From CALCTE01 sp045585835 (GTDB taxonomy: Bacteria > Bacillota > Clostridia > Oscillospirales > CAG-272), in assembly GCA_045585835.1 (NCBI GenBank), contig JAZMZG010000036.1:1-52114 (forward strand): 52,114 nt of DNA, in the 5' to 3' direction. The notes beneath the pieces are model-generated. The model was not told the DNA's origin, searched no databases, and worked only from the letters and a program-made list of their open reading frames with translations. Each line of letters opens with the position of its first letter. Positions within the stretch are counted from its first letter, which is position 1. This document shows positions 41,688 to 49,060 of this stretch, one piece after another. The translations under genes and the position numbers were made by a program.

Positions 41688-41733
41688 GACCTTGTTTGAC
41701 TTTGACTTTCTTTGACTTTGACTTTCTTTGACT
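41685..41733 (+). promoter_or_regulatory. three tandem CtsR operators
   Basis: TTTGAC occurs six times, starting at 41685, 41695, 41701, 41711, 41717 and 41727, with alternating 10- and 6-base periods. Each 10-base pair matches the reverse complement of the CtsR heptad operator (GGTCAAA-N3-GGTCAAA), so there are three adjacent sites: 41685-41701, 41701-41717 and 41717-41733. The last covers the -35 element. This implies tight autorepression of ctsR-mcsA-mcsB-clpC, relieved by heat or protein stress. Confidence 0.9.
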
Positions 41734-41746
41734 TTTGCGATATAAT
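41718..41746 (+). promoter_or_regulatory. sigma-A promoter of ctsR-mcsA-mcsB-clpC
   Basis: The -35 is TTGACT (41718-41723) and the -10 is TATAAT (41741-41746), separated by 17 bases. The -35 lies inside the third CtsR operator, so repressor and polymerase binding would be mutually exclusive. Confidence 0.88.
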
Positions 41747-41774
41747 ATATGCGTAAGAAAGGAAGTGTATTTAG

Positions 41775-42242
41775 ATGTTGATGAGTGAACAAATAGCTCA
41801 AATTATAGAGGCATTACTTTGTGACGGCGGCGGAGTCACGGAAATCGCAAGGAACGATCTTGCCGAAAGGCTTGGTTGCGTTCCGAGTCAGATAAACTAC
41901 GTTATAACCTCTCGCTTTACACCCGCAAAGGGGTATATTGTGGAAAGCCGCAGAGGCGGCGGCGGATACGTCCGAATCAAAAAAATCGAGCTTGACAAAA
42001 TAGGCTACGTTATGCACTTTTTAAATGCTATAAATAACAGTATAGACTGTCAAAGTGCGGCAGCCTTTATAGCGAATCTTTACGGTGAGGGAATCATCAC
42101 CAAGCGGGAAGCGGAGATTTTAAAGCTTGCGACCTCCGACAGCGCTTTGTGTGACGTTCCCCTATCGATGCGAAACGTCATAAGAGCATCTGTCTTACGC
42201 CATTCGGTGCTCGGAATTTTAAATTACGAAAAAATGAGGTGA
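41775..42242 (+). CDS. ctsR: CtsR, class III heat-shock repressor
   Basis: Dimeric winged-helix repressor of clp genes, 155 residues. The DNA-binding domain includes RNDLAERLGCVPSQINYVIT and the wing SRRGGGGYVRI with the glycine-rich tip that senses temperature. The C-terminal dimerisation domain follows at about 80-155. It is the first gene of the operon and has its own operators upstream. A GGAAG site supports the ATG at 41775; ATG 41781 is an alternative. In Bacillus, CtsR is removed through McsB and ClpCP, which the next genes encode. Confidence 0.95.
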   Translation: MLMSEQIAQIIEALLCDGGGVTEIARNDLAERLGCVPSQINYVITSRFTPAKGYIVESRRGGGGYVRIKKIELDKIGYVMHFLNAINNSIDCQSAAAFIANLYGEGIITKREAEILKLATSDSALCDVPLSMRNVIRASVLRHSVLGILNYEKMR

Positions 42243-42247
42243 ATAAT

Positions 42248-42775
42248 ATGTTGTGTCAACATTGTAAAAAAAGAGAAGCCAATACGCATATAGTCAGAAC
42301 AGTCGGAAACAACACGGTTGAAATATTCCTTTGCTCCGACTGTGCAAAGGAATGCGGATTTGAAACGAGCTTCTCCGTATCGGATTTTCTGTTCGGGGAT
42401 ATGCTCTCCTCACCCTTCATTCAAACAAAAGCAAATAAATGCCCCCTCTGCAACAGCACTTTTGCCGAGATCTTGGCATCCGGTAAGGTCGGATGCGGTA
42501 ATTGCTATAAGGCATTCGAAAAAGAGCTCATGCCCACGGTGTCAAAGCTCCACTCCTTGCCGCTTCACAAAGGAAAGTCACCTATCAAAAGTGCTCCGAG
42601 CAGCATAAGCGAAGAAGAGAACAAACCCGAAGAAAAGCCGAAGGCAAAACGCCTTACGAAAGCCGAGCGTATCGCAAAACTTAAAGCCGAGCAGGAAAAA
42701 ATGATTAAATGCGAAAATTTCGAAAAGGCGGCAGAGCTTCGAGATAAGATAAAAAAATTGGAAGGAGGAAAATAA
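42248..42775 (+). CDS. mcsA: McsA, zinc-finger activator of McsB
   Basis: A 175-residue adaptor with four CxxC motifs: CQHC near residue 3, CSDC near 31, CPLC near 63 and CGNC near 82, making two zinc-binding sites. A C-terminal UVR motif (ENFEKAAELRDKIKKLE) is near 157-173. It activates the arginine kinase McsB. The ATG at 42248 follows GAGGTG at six bases; the in-frame GTG at 42239 overlaps the ctsR stop and is less likely. It ends one base before mcsB. Confidence 0.94.
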   Translation: MLCQHCKKREANTHIVRTVGNNTVEIFLCSDCAKECGFETSFSVSDFLFGDMLSSPFIQTKANKCPLCNSTFAEILASGKVGCGNCYKAFEKELMPTVSKLHSLPLHKGKSPIKSAPSSISEEENKPEEKPKAKRLTKAERIAKLKAEQEKMIKCENFEKAAELRDKIKKLEGGK

Positions 42776-42776
42776 T

Positions 42777-43790
42777 ATGGGTGCATGGTATGAAAAGTGC
42801 GGTTCTGCCGATGACGTGGTAATAAGCACACGAGCAAGGCTTGCCCGTAATCTAAAGGGTTTTCCCTACAGTCCGAAGTTAAACCGTGACGGCGCGCAAA
42901 AGATAGTTGCTCTCGTCGACGATGCTTTATCAAGAGCGCATTTTGATAAGTGTGAGTTTATAGATTTTTCCTCTCTCGGCGACAATAAAGCAAGCTCGTA
43001 TTTTGAAAAGCACTATATAAGCTCCGATTTTCTCTCCTCCACACTCCCAAAGCAGCTCGTGCTTTCGGAGGAAATGGGAATGGCAATAATGATAAACGAA
43101 GAAGACCATATCCGCATTCAGTCCATAGTTTCCGGCTTTGATATCGAAAAAGCCTTTGATACGGCGGATAAAATCGATTCTCTGCTGTCCGAAAGCATAG
43201 AATTCGATTATGACGAAAAGCTCGGATATCTTACCAAATGCCCCACCAATCTCGGTACGGGTCTTCGCCTTTCGGTTATGATGCATCTGCCCGCTCTTAC
43301 AATGACAAAGCAAATGTCGCAGGTGCTCAAAATAGCGCCGCAGCTTGGCTTTACGGTTAGAGGATTTTACGGAGAAGGAAGCAAGGCAAGCGGATATATT
43401 TATCAAATATCCAACCAAGAAACGCTCGGATTTTCCGAATCAAAGCTATGCGAGAAGATGAACTCGTTTATCTTGCAGCTTGTCGACCGTGAAAGAAACG
43501 CAAGGCGGCAAATGTACTCCTCTGCCCCGACAGCAGTCGAGGATATGGTATTCAGGGCCGAGGGCGCACTTAAATTTGCAAGGCTTATGTCCGCAAAGGA
43601 ATTCATCGACCACTATTCAGCTTTGCGTCTTGGCATAAGTCTTGGTATATGCGAAAACGTAAAGGGTGAAATTTTAAATAAACTGCTTATCGAAACCGCT
43701 GCACATACTCTCTTTGCGGAAAGCGCCGCTTTACCAAACGAAAGCACGAGAGATAAAGTAAGAGCGGAATATATAAGAAACCTTTTGTAA
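42777..43790 (+). CDS. mcsB: McsB, protein-arginine kinase
   Basis: Phosphoguanidino transferase that marks proteins with phosphoarginine for degradation by ClpCP. It has 337 residues. The kinase fold is seen in VVISTRARLARNLKGFPY near residue 16 and LTKCPTNLGTGLRLSVMMHL near 145, the nucleotide- and substrate-binding segment. The C-terminal RDKVRA near 326 matches the RDxxRA phosphoarginine-sensing motif. GGAGG precedes the ATG. It lies between its activator mcsA and the unfoldase clpC. Confidence 0.95.
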   Translation: MGAWYEKCGSADDVVISTRARLARNLKGFPYSPKLNRDGAQKIVALVDDALSRAHFDKCEFIDFSSLGDNKASSYFEKHYISSDFLSSTLPKQLVLSEEMGMAIMINEEDHIRIQSIVSGFDIEKAFDTADKIDSLLSESIEFDYDEKLGYLTKCPTNLGTGLRLSVMMHLPALTMTKQMSQVLKIAPQLGFTVRGFYGEGSKASGYIYQISNQETLGFSESKLCEKMNSFILQLVDRERNARRQMYSSAPTAVEDMVFRAEGALKFARLMSAKEFIDHYSALRLGISLGICENVKGEILNKLLIETAAHTLFAESAALPNESTRDKVRAEYIRNLL

Positions 43791-43804
43791 GGAGGTAATC
43801 TAAT

Positions 43805-46276
43805 ATGAAATTTACAGAATCCGCACAAAGAGCATTAAACACCGCAATTGAATTTGCGGGTGAAATGGGACACGGATACGTCGGAAGCGAGCATATTCTC
43901 TATGGCATCGCATCCGAAGCCGACAGCGCCTGCGCAAAGCTTCTTTCGCAGAAAGGCATAGGTTGTGAGGAAATACAGAAAGTCATCGCCGATGCATACG
44001 GAAAGGGCGCTGCGACAAGTCTTTCCGAAGATGACTTTACTCCCCGCTCGAAAAAAATAATCTCCGTTTCCGAAATATTTGCATCTAAGCTGTCAAGCGA
44101 GCTTGTCGGCACGGAGCATTTACTGCTTTCGATTTTGAACGAGAGCGACTGTGTCGGTGCAAAGATAATAAGCGCACTCGGCGTTTCGCTTTCCTCTATT
44201 GGAAATAAGCTCGTAGCCGTGTTAAATAACGGCGGCGCCAAAGATGATGACGAAGACGACGCAGATGAGCTTTATCAAAGCACAAATAAGCAAGGCAAAA
44301 ATAAATCCGGTGCGCTCAAGGACTGCCCTACTCTTGCAAAATACGGAAGATGTCTTACCGATATGGCAAGGGCAAATAAGCTTGACCCCATAATCGGAAG
44401 AGATACCGAAATGCAAAGGGTGATACAGATACTCTCAAGGCGCACGAAAAATAACCCCTGCCTTATAGGCGAGCCCGGCGTCGGAAAAACCGCCGCAGTC
44501 GAGGGACTTGCCCAAAAAATAGTTGAGGGCAGAGTATCGGAAACTCTTTTGGACAAAGAAATAGTCACCTTGGATATAGCAAATATGCTTGCAGGTGCAA
44601 AGTACAGAGGCGAATTCGAAGAAAGACTCAAAAAGGTTATGGAGGAAATCGAAAAAAGCGGTAAAGTCATACTCTTTATCGACGAGATACACACGCTTAT
44701 AGGTGCAGGCGCCGCAGAGGGCGCAATAGATGCCGCAAACATCTTAAAGCCCGCTTTGGCAAGAGGCAAAATGCAGCTTATAGGTGCAACCACCATAAGC
44801 GAATACCGCAAATATATCGAAAAAGATGCGGCTTTGGAAAGGCGCTTCCAAAGCGTTACGGTAAGTGAGCCTACGCAAGAGGAGTCTATTCTCATTTTGA
44901 AGGGATTAAAGGAAAAGTACGAGGAGCATCATAAGCTGAAAATAGGCGACGATGCAATAGAAGCCGCAGTTAAACTTTCCGCAAGATATATAAGCGACAG
45001 ATTTTTGCCCGATAAGGCCATCGACTTACTCGATGAGGCGGCTTCAAAAATAAGGATAGACGCACTTTCCGTTCCCGATGATATAAAGGCGGTAAAAGAC
45101 AAAATACAACAGCTTAAAGCCGAAAAAGAGCTTGCCGTAAAAGCGCAGGATTTCGAAAAGGCAGCAAAGCTCCGTGACGAAGAAAAGGCTTTGACGGAAA
45201 ATATGGAAAAGCAAAAGACTGATTGGGAACTCAAAAAAGAAAGAGAAAACCTGTCGGTCGGCGCTCACGATATAGCTCACATCGTCGAGCAGTGGACGGG
45301 TATACCCGTAAACAAGCTTGAGCAAAGCGAAAGCGAAAAGCTCCTTTCTCTCGGCGAGATACTGCATAGCAGAGTTATAGGTCAAGACAGTGCCGTTGAT
45401 GCTGTTGTTAAGGCTATACGCCGTTCCCGTACGGGACTTAAAGACCCGAAAAGGCCTGTGGGAAGCTTTATGTTCCTTGGCCCTACCGGCGTTGGCAAGA
45501 CCGAACTTTGCAAGGTACTTGCGGACGTGCTTTTCGGCGGTGAGGACAGTCTTGTAAGAATAGATATGTCCGAATATATGGAAAAGCACAGCGTATCGAA
45601 GCTCATCGGATCTCCTCCCGGATACGTCGGATATGACGAAGCGGGACAGCTCACGGAAAAGCTCCGCCGGCATCCGTATTGCGTTTTACTGTTTGATGAG
45701 ATAGAAAAGGCGCACCCGGACGTATTTAACATCTTGTTGCAAATACTTGACGACGGTCAGCTCACCGATGCTCACGGCAGACGCGTTGACTTTAAAAACG
45801 CTATTATCATAATGACCTCCAACGTTGGTGCAACGGGTATTACAAGCTCCGTTAAAAAGCTCGGCTTCGGCGACAGTGCACAAAGCGAATACGAAGACAG
45901 GGAGCGCACCAAGAGCGTCGTTATGGACGCTTTAAAGGAGAGGTTCAGACCCGAATTTATTAACCGTCTTGACGAGATAATCGTATTTGACAAGCTCACG
46001 AAGGAAAATATAAAGGACATCGCAAGACTCCTTCTTTCAAACGTCGCAAAAAGAGTCGGCGAGCTTGGTATGGAAATAGTCTTTGACGACAGTATCCTTG
46101 AAAAGATATTTGACGAGGGCTTTGACGAAATGTACGGCGCCCGTCCCCTAAAGCGTGCGTGTGCAAGGCTCATTGACGATGCTCTTTCGATAGAAATATT
46201 GGAGGGGAAGGTTACGTCGGGTGATAAAATAATCGCAAAATTCGACGGCGAAAAGACGGTTTTTGAAAAGGCTTAA
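43805..46276 (+). CDS. clpC: ClpC, ATP-dependent unfoldase
   Basis: HSP100 protein that captures phosphoarginine-tagged or adaptor-bound proteins and feeds them to ClpP. It has 823 residues. It has an N domain of two repeats (residues 1-150), the first AAA+ domain with Walker A GEPGVGKTAA near 223, and a middle domain with a UVR-like segment (FEKAAKLRDEEKALTENM) near 445. The second AAA+ domain has Walker A GPTGVGKTELCK near 560. The shorter middle domain distinguishes ClpC from ClpB. AAGGAGG precedes the ATG. ClpP, its partner, is encoded about 42 kb away in this window. Confidence 0.95.
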   Translation: MKFTESAQRALNTAIEFAGEMGHGYVGSEHILYGIASEADSACAKLLSQKGIGCEEIQKVIADAYGKGAATSLSEDDFTPRSKKIISVSEIFASKLSSELVGTEHLLLSILNESDCVGAKIISALGVSLSSIGNKLVAVLNNGGAKDDDEDDADELYQSTNKQGKNKSGALKDCPTLAKYGRCLTDMARANKLDPIIGRDTEMQRVIQILSRRTKNNPCLIGEPGVGKTAAVEGLAQKIVEGRVSETLLDKEIVTLDIANMLAGAKYRGEFEERLKKVMEEIEKSGKVILFIDEIHTLIGAGAAEGAIDAANILKPALARGKMQLIGATTISEYRKYIEKDAALERRFQSVTVSEPTQEESILILKGLKEKYEEHHKLKIGDDAIEAAVKLSARYISDRFLPDKAIDLLDEAASKIRIDALSVPDDIKAVKDKIQQLKAEKELAVKAQDFEKAAKLRDEEKALTENMEKQKTDWELKKERENLSVGAHDIAHIVEQWTGIPVNKLEQSESEKLLSLGEILHSRVIGQDSAVDAVVKAIRRSRTGLKDPKRPVGSFMFLGPTGVGKTELCKVLADVLFGGEDSLVRIDMSEYMEKHSVSKLIGSPPGYVGYDEAGQLTEKLRRHPYCVLLFDEIEKAHPDVFNILLQILDDGQLTDAHGRRVDFKNAIIIMTSNVGATGITSSVKKLGFGDSAQSEYEDRERTKSVVMDALKERFRPEFINRLDEIIVFDKLTKENIKDIARLLLSNVAKRVGELGMEIVFDDSILEKIFDEGFDEMYGARPLKRACARLIDDALSIEILEGKVTSGDKIIAKFDGEKTVFEKA

Positions 46277-46352
46277 AAATCGGTGCACCGCCGCAAAAAA
46301 CTCCCCATATGAGTGCGGCTACTTAAAACTCTTTTATTCAAAGTCAGATAAA

Positions 46353-46386
46353 AAAACAAGCAGAGGCAAAAGCCTCTGCTTGTTTT
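46353..46386. terminator. bidirectional terminator between clpC and the zinc-ribbon gene
   Basis: ACAAGCAGAGGC-AAAA-GCCTCTGCTTGT forms a 12-base stem. TTTTCGGTTTT follows on the plus strand and TTTTTTT on the minus strand, so it can serve the convergent genes on both sides. Confidence 0.9.
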
Positions 46387-46438
46387 CGGTTTTACAAGAA
46401 CAATAACAAATATGTTATATATGTCCCGCTAAGAAAGC

Positions 46439-46717
46439 TTATTCAGCGTCCTTCATTTCTGCAAAGCAAGCGCTGCAGTATACAGGTCTGTCTGTGCTGG
46501 GCTGGAAGGGAACTTTTGCTTCCTTACCGCACTTTGCGCATACGGTAGTGAACATTTCTCTTGCAGCTTTTCCGGCATTCTTTCTTGCTGTGCGGCATTC
46601 CTTGCATCTCTGGGGTTCGTTCTGGAATCCCTTTTCTGCGTAGAACTCCTGCTCTCCTGCGGTGAATACGAATTCGTTTCCGCAATCTTTGCAAACCAGT
46701 GTCTTGTCTTCGTACAT
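46439..46717 (-). CDS. zinc-ribbon domain protein
   Basis: A 92-residue protein with four CxxC pairs: CKDCGNE near residue 9, CKECRTA near 38, CAKCGKE near 60 and CSACFAE near 81, making two zinc ribbons. The N-terminal half (CGNEFVFTAGEQEFYAEKGF) matches a zinc-ribbon family common in Clostridia and other bacteria, with the FYAEKGFxNEPxRC signature. The function is not known. An AAGAGG site precedes the ATG. It is convergent with clpC and downstream of the sigma gene on the same strand, with its own 190-base spacer, in which I recognise no clear promoter. Confidence 0.88.
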   Translation of the reverse strand: MYEDKTLVCKDCGNEFVFTAGEQEFYAEKGFQNEPQRCKECRTARKNAGKAAREMFTTVCAKCGKEAKVPFQPSTDRPVYCSACFAEMKDAE

Positions 46718-46892
46718 GATGTAACCTCTTGTATAAAATATTTTTTATCCCCGTCGGACTTTACCAACATCTCTTAAAAAGCGCTTTAATTAAGCTATAA
46801 GGGACATATTTGCATTAAAAAAACACCGTAAACCAAAACAAAAATAAACAGTCAATGCCCTATCCTACAAATACGATGAGCATACAAATCGG

Positions 46893-46916
46893 GAATTGAT
46901 GCAAACGCATCAATTC
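46893..46916 (-). other. hairpin overlapping the end of the sigma gene
   Basis: GAATTGATGC and GCATCAATTC pair perfectly over ten bases with a four-base loop. The stop codon of the sigma gene lies in the 5' arm. No U-tract follows (CCCGATTTG), so it is either a 3'-end stabiliser or a weak terminator. Confidence 0.5.
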
Positions 46917-47515
46917 TTCATATAATTTATAACTGACAATTTATTTCGTATTCGGTAAACAGCGTTGCTTATAGATTTTATATTGTGTCCCGTCTTTCCG
47001 GCTATTTGTGCGTAGGACATATTTTCGATGTACAATGTAAATACCTTCCACTCAAAAGGTGTGAGCATTTTTTCTGCTTTTTTGAAGAAATCGTTAAATT
47101 CTTCCTTCTGCAAATACATAGACTGAGGGTCTGCGTATTCACAATAAAGCTCAAGTGCCTTTTTGGGAAAGCTCTCGGAAAGCTCTTCAATATAAAGACA
47201 TTCGGTCAAATCGGAATTCTTTGCTCTGAAATACTTTTTTAAAGAATTGAACACAGCCCTTTTCACGCAAAGCTTTGCATACGGCTCAAAGGGCACTCCT
47301 CTTTTGAAATCAAAATGCGTTATCGCCGAGTAAAGTCCGATGCTTGCATCGGAAAAAAACTCGGGAAAATCATTTTCTTTTACGTGATATTTCGCAAGGA
47401 GAGAATTGATATAACCTTTATATTTGCTTATCATAACATCCAAAGCAGGACTATTCTTATCTTCTTTTATTAAGTCGATAAGCTGTTCTTGGGTATAATT
47501 ACAATAATCCATCAT
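46910..47515 (-). CDS. sigma-70 family factor, SigH-like
   Basis: A 201-residue sigma factor with region 2 (FFSDASIGLYSAITHFDFKR near residues 48-67, followed by PFEPYAKLCVKRAVFNSLKK) and region 4 (LTPFEWKVFTLYIENMSYAQ and IAGKTGHNIKSISNAVYRIRNKL near 152-195). The pattern is closest to the sporulation/stationary-phase SigH family, but region 2 has NDFPEFFSDAS where SigH usually has a GxExEDLxQEG-type core. It could therefore be a divergent or accessory SigH-type factor. It is transcribed from its own promoter, divergently from the pseudo-VanY/LtaS pair. The usual SigH neighbours are absent. Confidence 0.82.
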   Translation of the reverse strand: MMDYCNYTQEQLIDLIKEDKNSPALDVMISKYKGYINSLLAKYHVKENDFPEFFSDASIGLYSAITHFDFKRGVPFEPYAKLCVKRAVFNSLKKYFRAKNSDLTECLYIEELSESFPKKALELYCEYADPQSMYLQKEEFNDFFKKAEKMLTPFEWKVFTLYIENMSYAQIAGKTGHNIKSISNAVYRIRNKLSVINYMKN

Positions 47516-47545
47516 TCACTGTCCTGTTTAGTGTTTACATAATTG

Positions 47546-47573
47546 AGTATACCATATTTAAACCGTTTGTCAA
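47546..47573 (-). promoter_or_regulatory. sigma-A promoter of the sigma-factor gene
   Basis: On the minus strand the -35 is TTGACA (47568-47573) and the -10 is TATACT (47546-47551), with a 16-base spacer, about 30 bases from the start codon. Confidence 0.75.
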
Positions 47574-47647
47574 CCTTTTTTACAAAAAAAACGAATTTTA
47601 TCCCCTGCTTTTGTTAATTTGCTTCATATTTATATTGTACTTTATCA

Positions 47648-47676
47648 TTGATTTTTTATCAAAGCTGTTATATAAT
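47648..47676 (+). promoter_or_regulatory. sigma-A promoter of the pseudo-VanY/LtaS pair
   Basis: TTGATT (47648-47653) and TATAAT (47671-47676) are separated by 17 bases, 24 bases upstream of the ATG at 47700. It is back to back with the sigma-gene promoter, the two lying about 75 bases apart. Confidence 0.7.
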
Positions 47677-47699
47677 ATAGCATAGGTGTACGATGAAAT

Positions 47700-49046
47700 A
47701 TGAAAGCGGATAAGAAAGTGAACGGTAACCAAAGACAACCACAGCCTAAGGTAAGTCAAAAAAAGCCTTTGGCGACAAAAAGAAGAATACCGAAAGCTTT
47801 GCGGGATAAATATATTGCGCAAGGTCTTATTATTGCGTTCTTTTTTACAATAATTTCACTCATTCTCACACTGGCAGTCAAGCTTTCTTTGCGTGTCAAG
47901 GACGGCCCGTCGGAAGTAACGTACAATTTCATCGTGACGGAAAACAATACGGAAACCGCACTGAAAAAACGAAAATACACGCTCTCCGACGTACGCAAAA
48001 ACGGTATATATTACATAAGTCTTGACGATGCATCGGAGCTTCTGTCCTTACGTTATATTCGTAATTTCGATGAGATCACGCTCTCAAACGCAGGCGGAAA
48101 GGAATATGCCACCTTTACCAAATCGTCGCAAAACTGTCTGATAAACGGTATTTTATGCAAAATGAGCGCATCAAGCTATACCGTCGATGATGAGGTTTAC
48201 GTGCCAATGGATATATTTGAGCAATACTATCCGGGCGTAAGTCTTGAGCTTGACGAAGAAAAAATGATATACCGTCTTAATTTTGATAAGGGTAAGTCGC
48301 TTGGTGCGTTTACCATAAAAAGCATCTGTTCGATTGGCGGACTTTTCCAAAACAACGAGCAAGCTGAGGACAGACTCTCGGGCGTTTCGGTCACGGAGCT
48401 TTCGTTTTCGGCAAATCTTGATAGCTATGAGGAGCATATGAATCCTTACGACTGCTATCAGTATCTCGTTTTGGTCAACACCTCTCACGCTCTTGCACCG
48501 TCAAATATTCCGCCGAATCTCTGTAAAATAAGGGATTCGAATATACCCATCGACGTAAAGCTGAGGCTTGATGCACAGATGTCTTTGGAAGCGATGCTTA
48601 AAGAAGCAAGAGCAAACAACTATATAACCTTGACGGTGACCAACGCTTATAAATCTTACGGTACCATAAACACGGAATTTTACCGTGAAGTCACAAAAAA
48701 GATGAACTCCGACAAATCTCTTACAAAAGCACAAGCAGAAGCCGTTGTCGAAACGTACAAAACAAGGGCGGGATATGATGAATTTCAAACCGGCCTTGCC
48801 TGCACGGTTTTAAATTACGGTAAAAACGCAGAGGATTTTAAAGAAAGTGCGGAATTTGCGTGGCTTAAAGAAAACGCTTGGAAATTCGGTTATATACTGC
48901 GCTTCCCCGAAGGAAAAGAAGAAATAACGGGTTATGAATATAATGCGACGCGCTTCAGATACGTCGGAAGATACCACGCCGAAAAGATATACAATCTCGG
49001 TATGTGTCTTGAAGAATATGTTGAATACGTTGATGCACTTGCATAA
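47700..49046 (+). CDS. membrane-anchored VanY-like (M15B) protein lacking catalytic residues
   Basis: A 448-residue protein with a Lys/Gln-rich cytoplasmic N terminus (1-38), one transmembrane helix at about 40-62, a stalk/copper-amine-oxidase-N-like region (about 85-200: KNGIYYISLDDASELLSLRY, VDDEVYVPMDIFEQYYPGVS) and a C-terminal D,D-carboxypeptidase-like domain (about 270-448). The M15B scaffold is clear (NAYKSYG, GLAC, ILRFPEGKEEITGY, RFRYVG). However, the zinc ligands of SxHxxGxAxD become Phe362 and Thr369, and EPWH becomes N-A-T-R (415-418), so Glu and His are lost too. It is thus predicted to be a non-enzymatic wall- or peptide-binding protein. It is followed after 14 bases by the LtaS-like gene. 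Confidence 0.8.
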   Translation: MKADKKVNGNQRQPQPKVSQKKPLATKRRIPKALRDKYIAQGLIIAFFFTIISLILTLAVKLSLRVKDGPSEVTYNFIVTENNTETALKKRKYTLSDVRKNGIYYISLDDASELLSLRYIRNFDEITLSNAGGKEYATFTKSSQNCLINGILCKMSASSYTVDDEVYVPMDIFEQYYPGVSLELDEEKMIYRLNFDKGKSLGAFTIKSICSIGGLFQNNEQAEDRLSGVSVTELSFSANLDSYEEHMNPYDCYQYLVLVNTSHALAPSNIPPNLCKIRDSNIPIDVKLRLDAQMSLEAMLKEARANNYITLTVTNAYKSYGTINTEFYREVTKKMNSDKSLTKAQAEAVVETYKTRAGYDEFQTGLACTVLNYGKNAEDFKESAEFAWLKENAWKFGYILRFPEGKEEITGYEYNATRFRYVGRYHAEKIYNLGMCLEEYVEYVDALA

Positions 49047-49060
49047 GGAAAGGTAAAAAA

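Noticed and set aside
41685..41733. Short tandem TTTGAC repeats considered as a CRISPR-like or simple-sequence array
   Set aside because: The units are six bases long, the spacing fits the CtsR heptad operator and the position covers the ctsR promoter. A regulatory explanation is sufficient.
46717..46909. Promoter for the zinc-ribbon gene
   Set aside because: Only partial matches occur (TTGGTA with TAAAAA at 14 bases), which are too weak to call. Readthrough from the sigma gene past the hairpin is equally possible.
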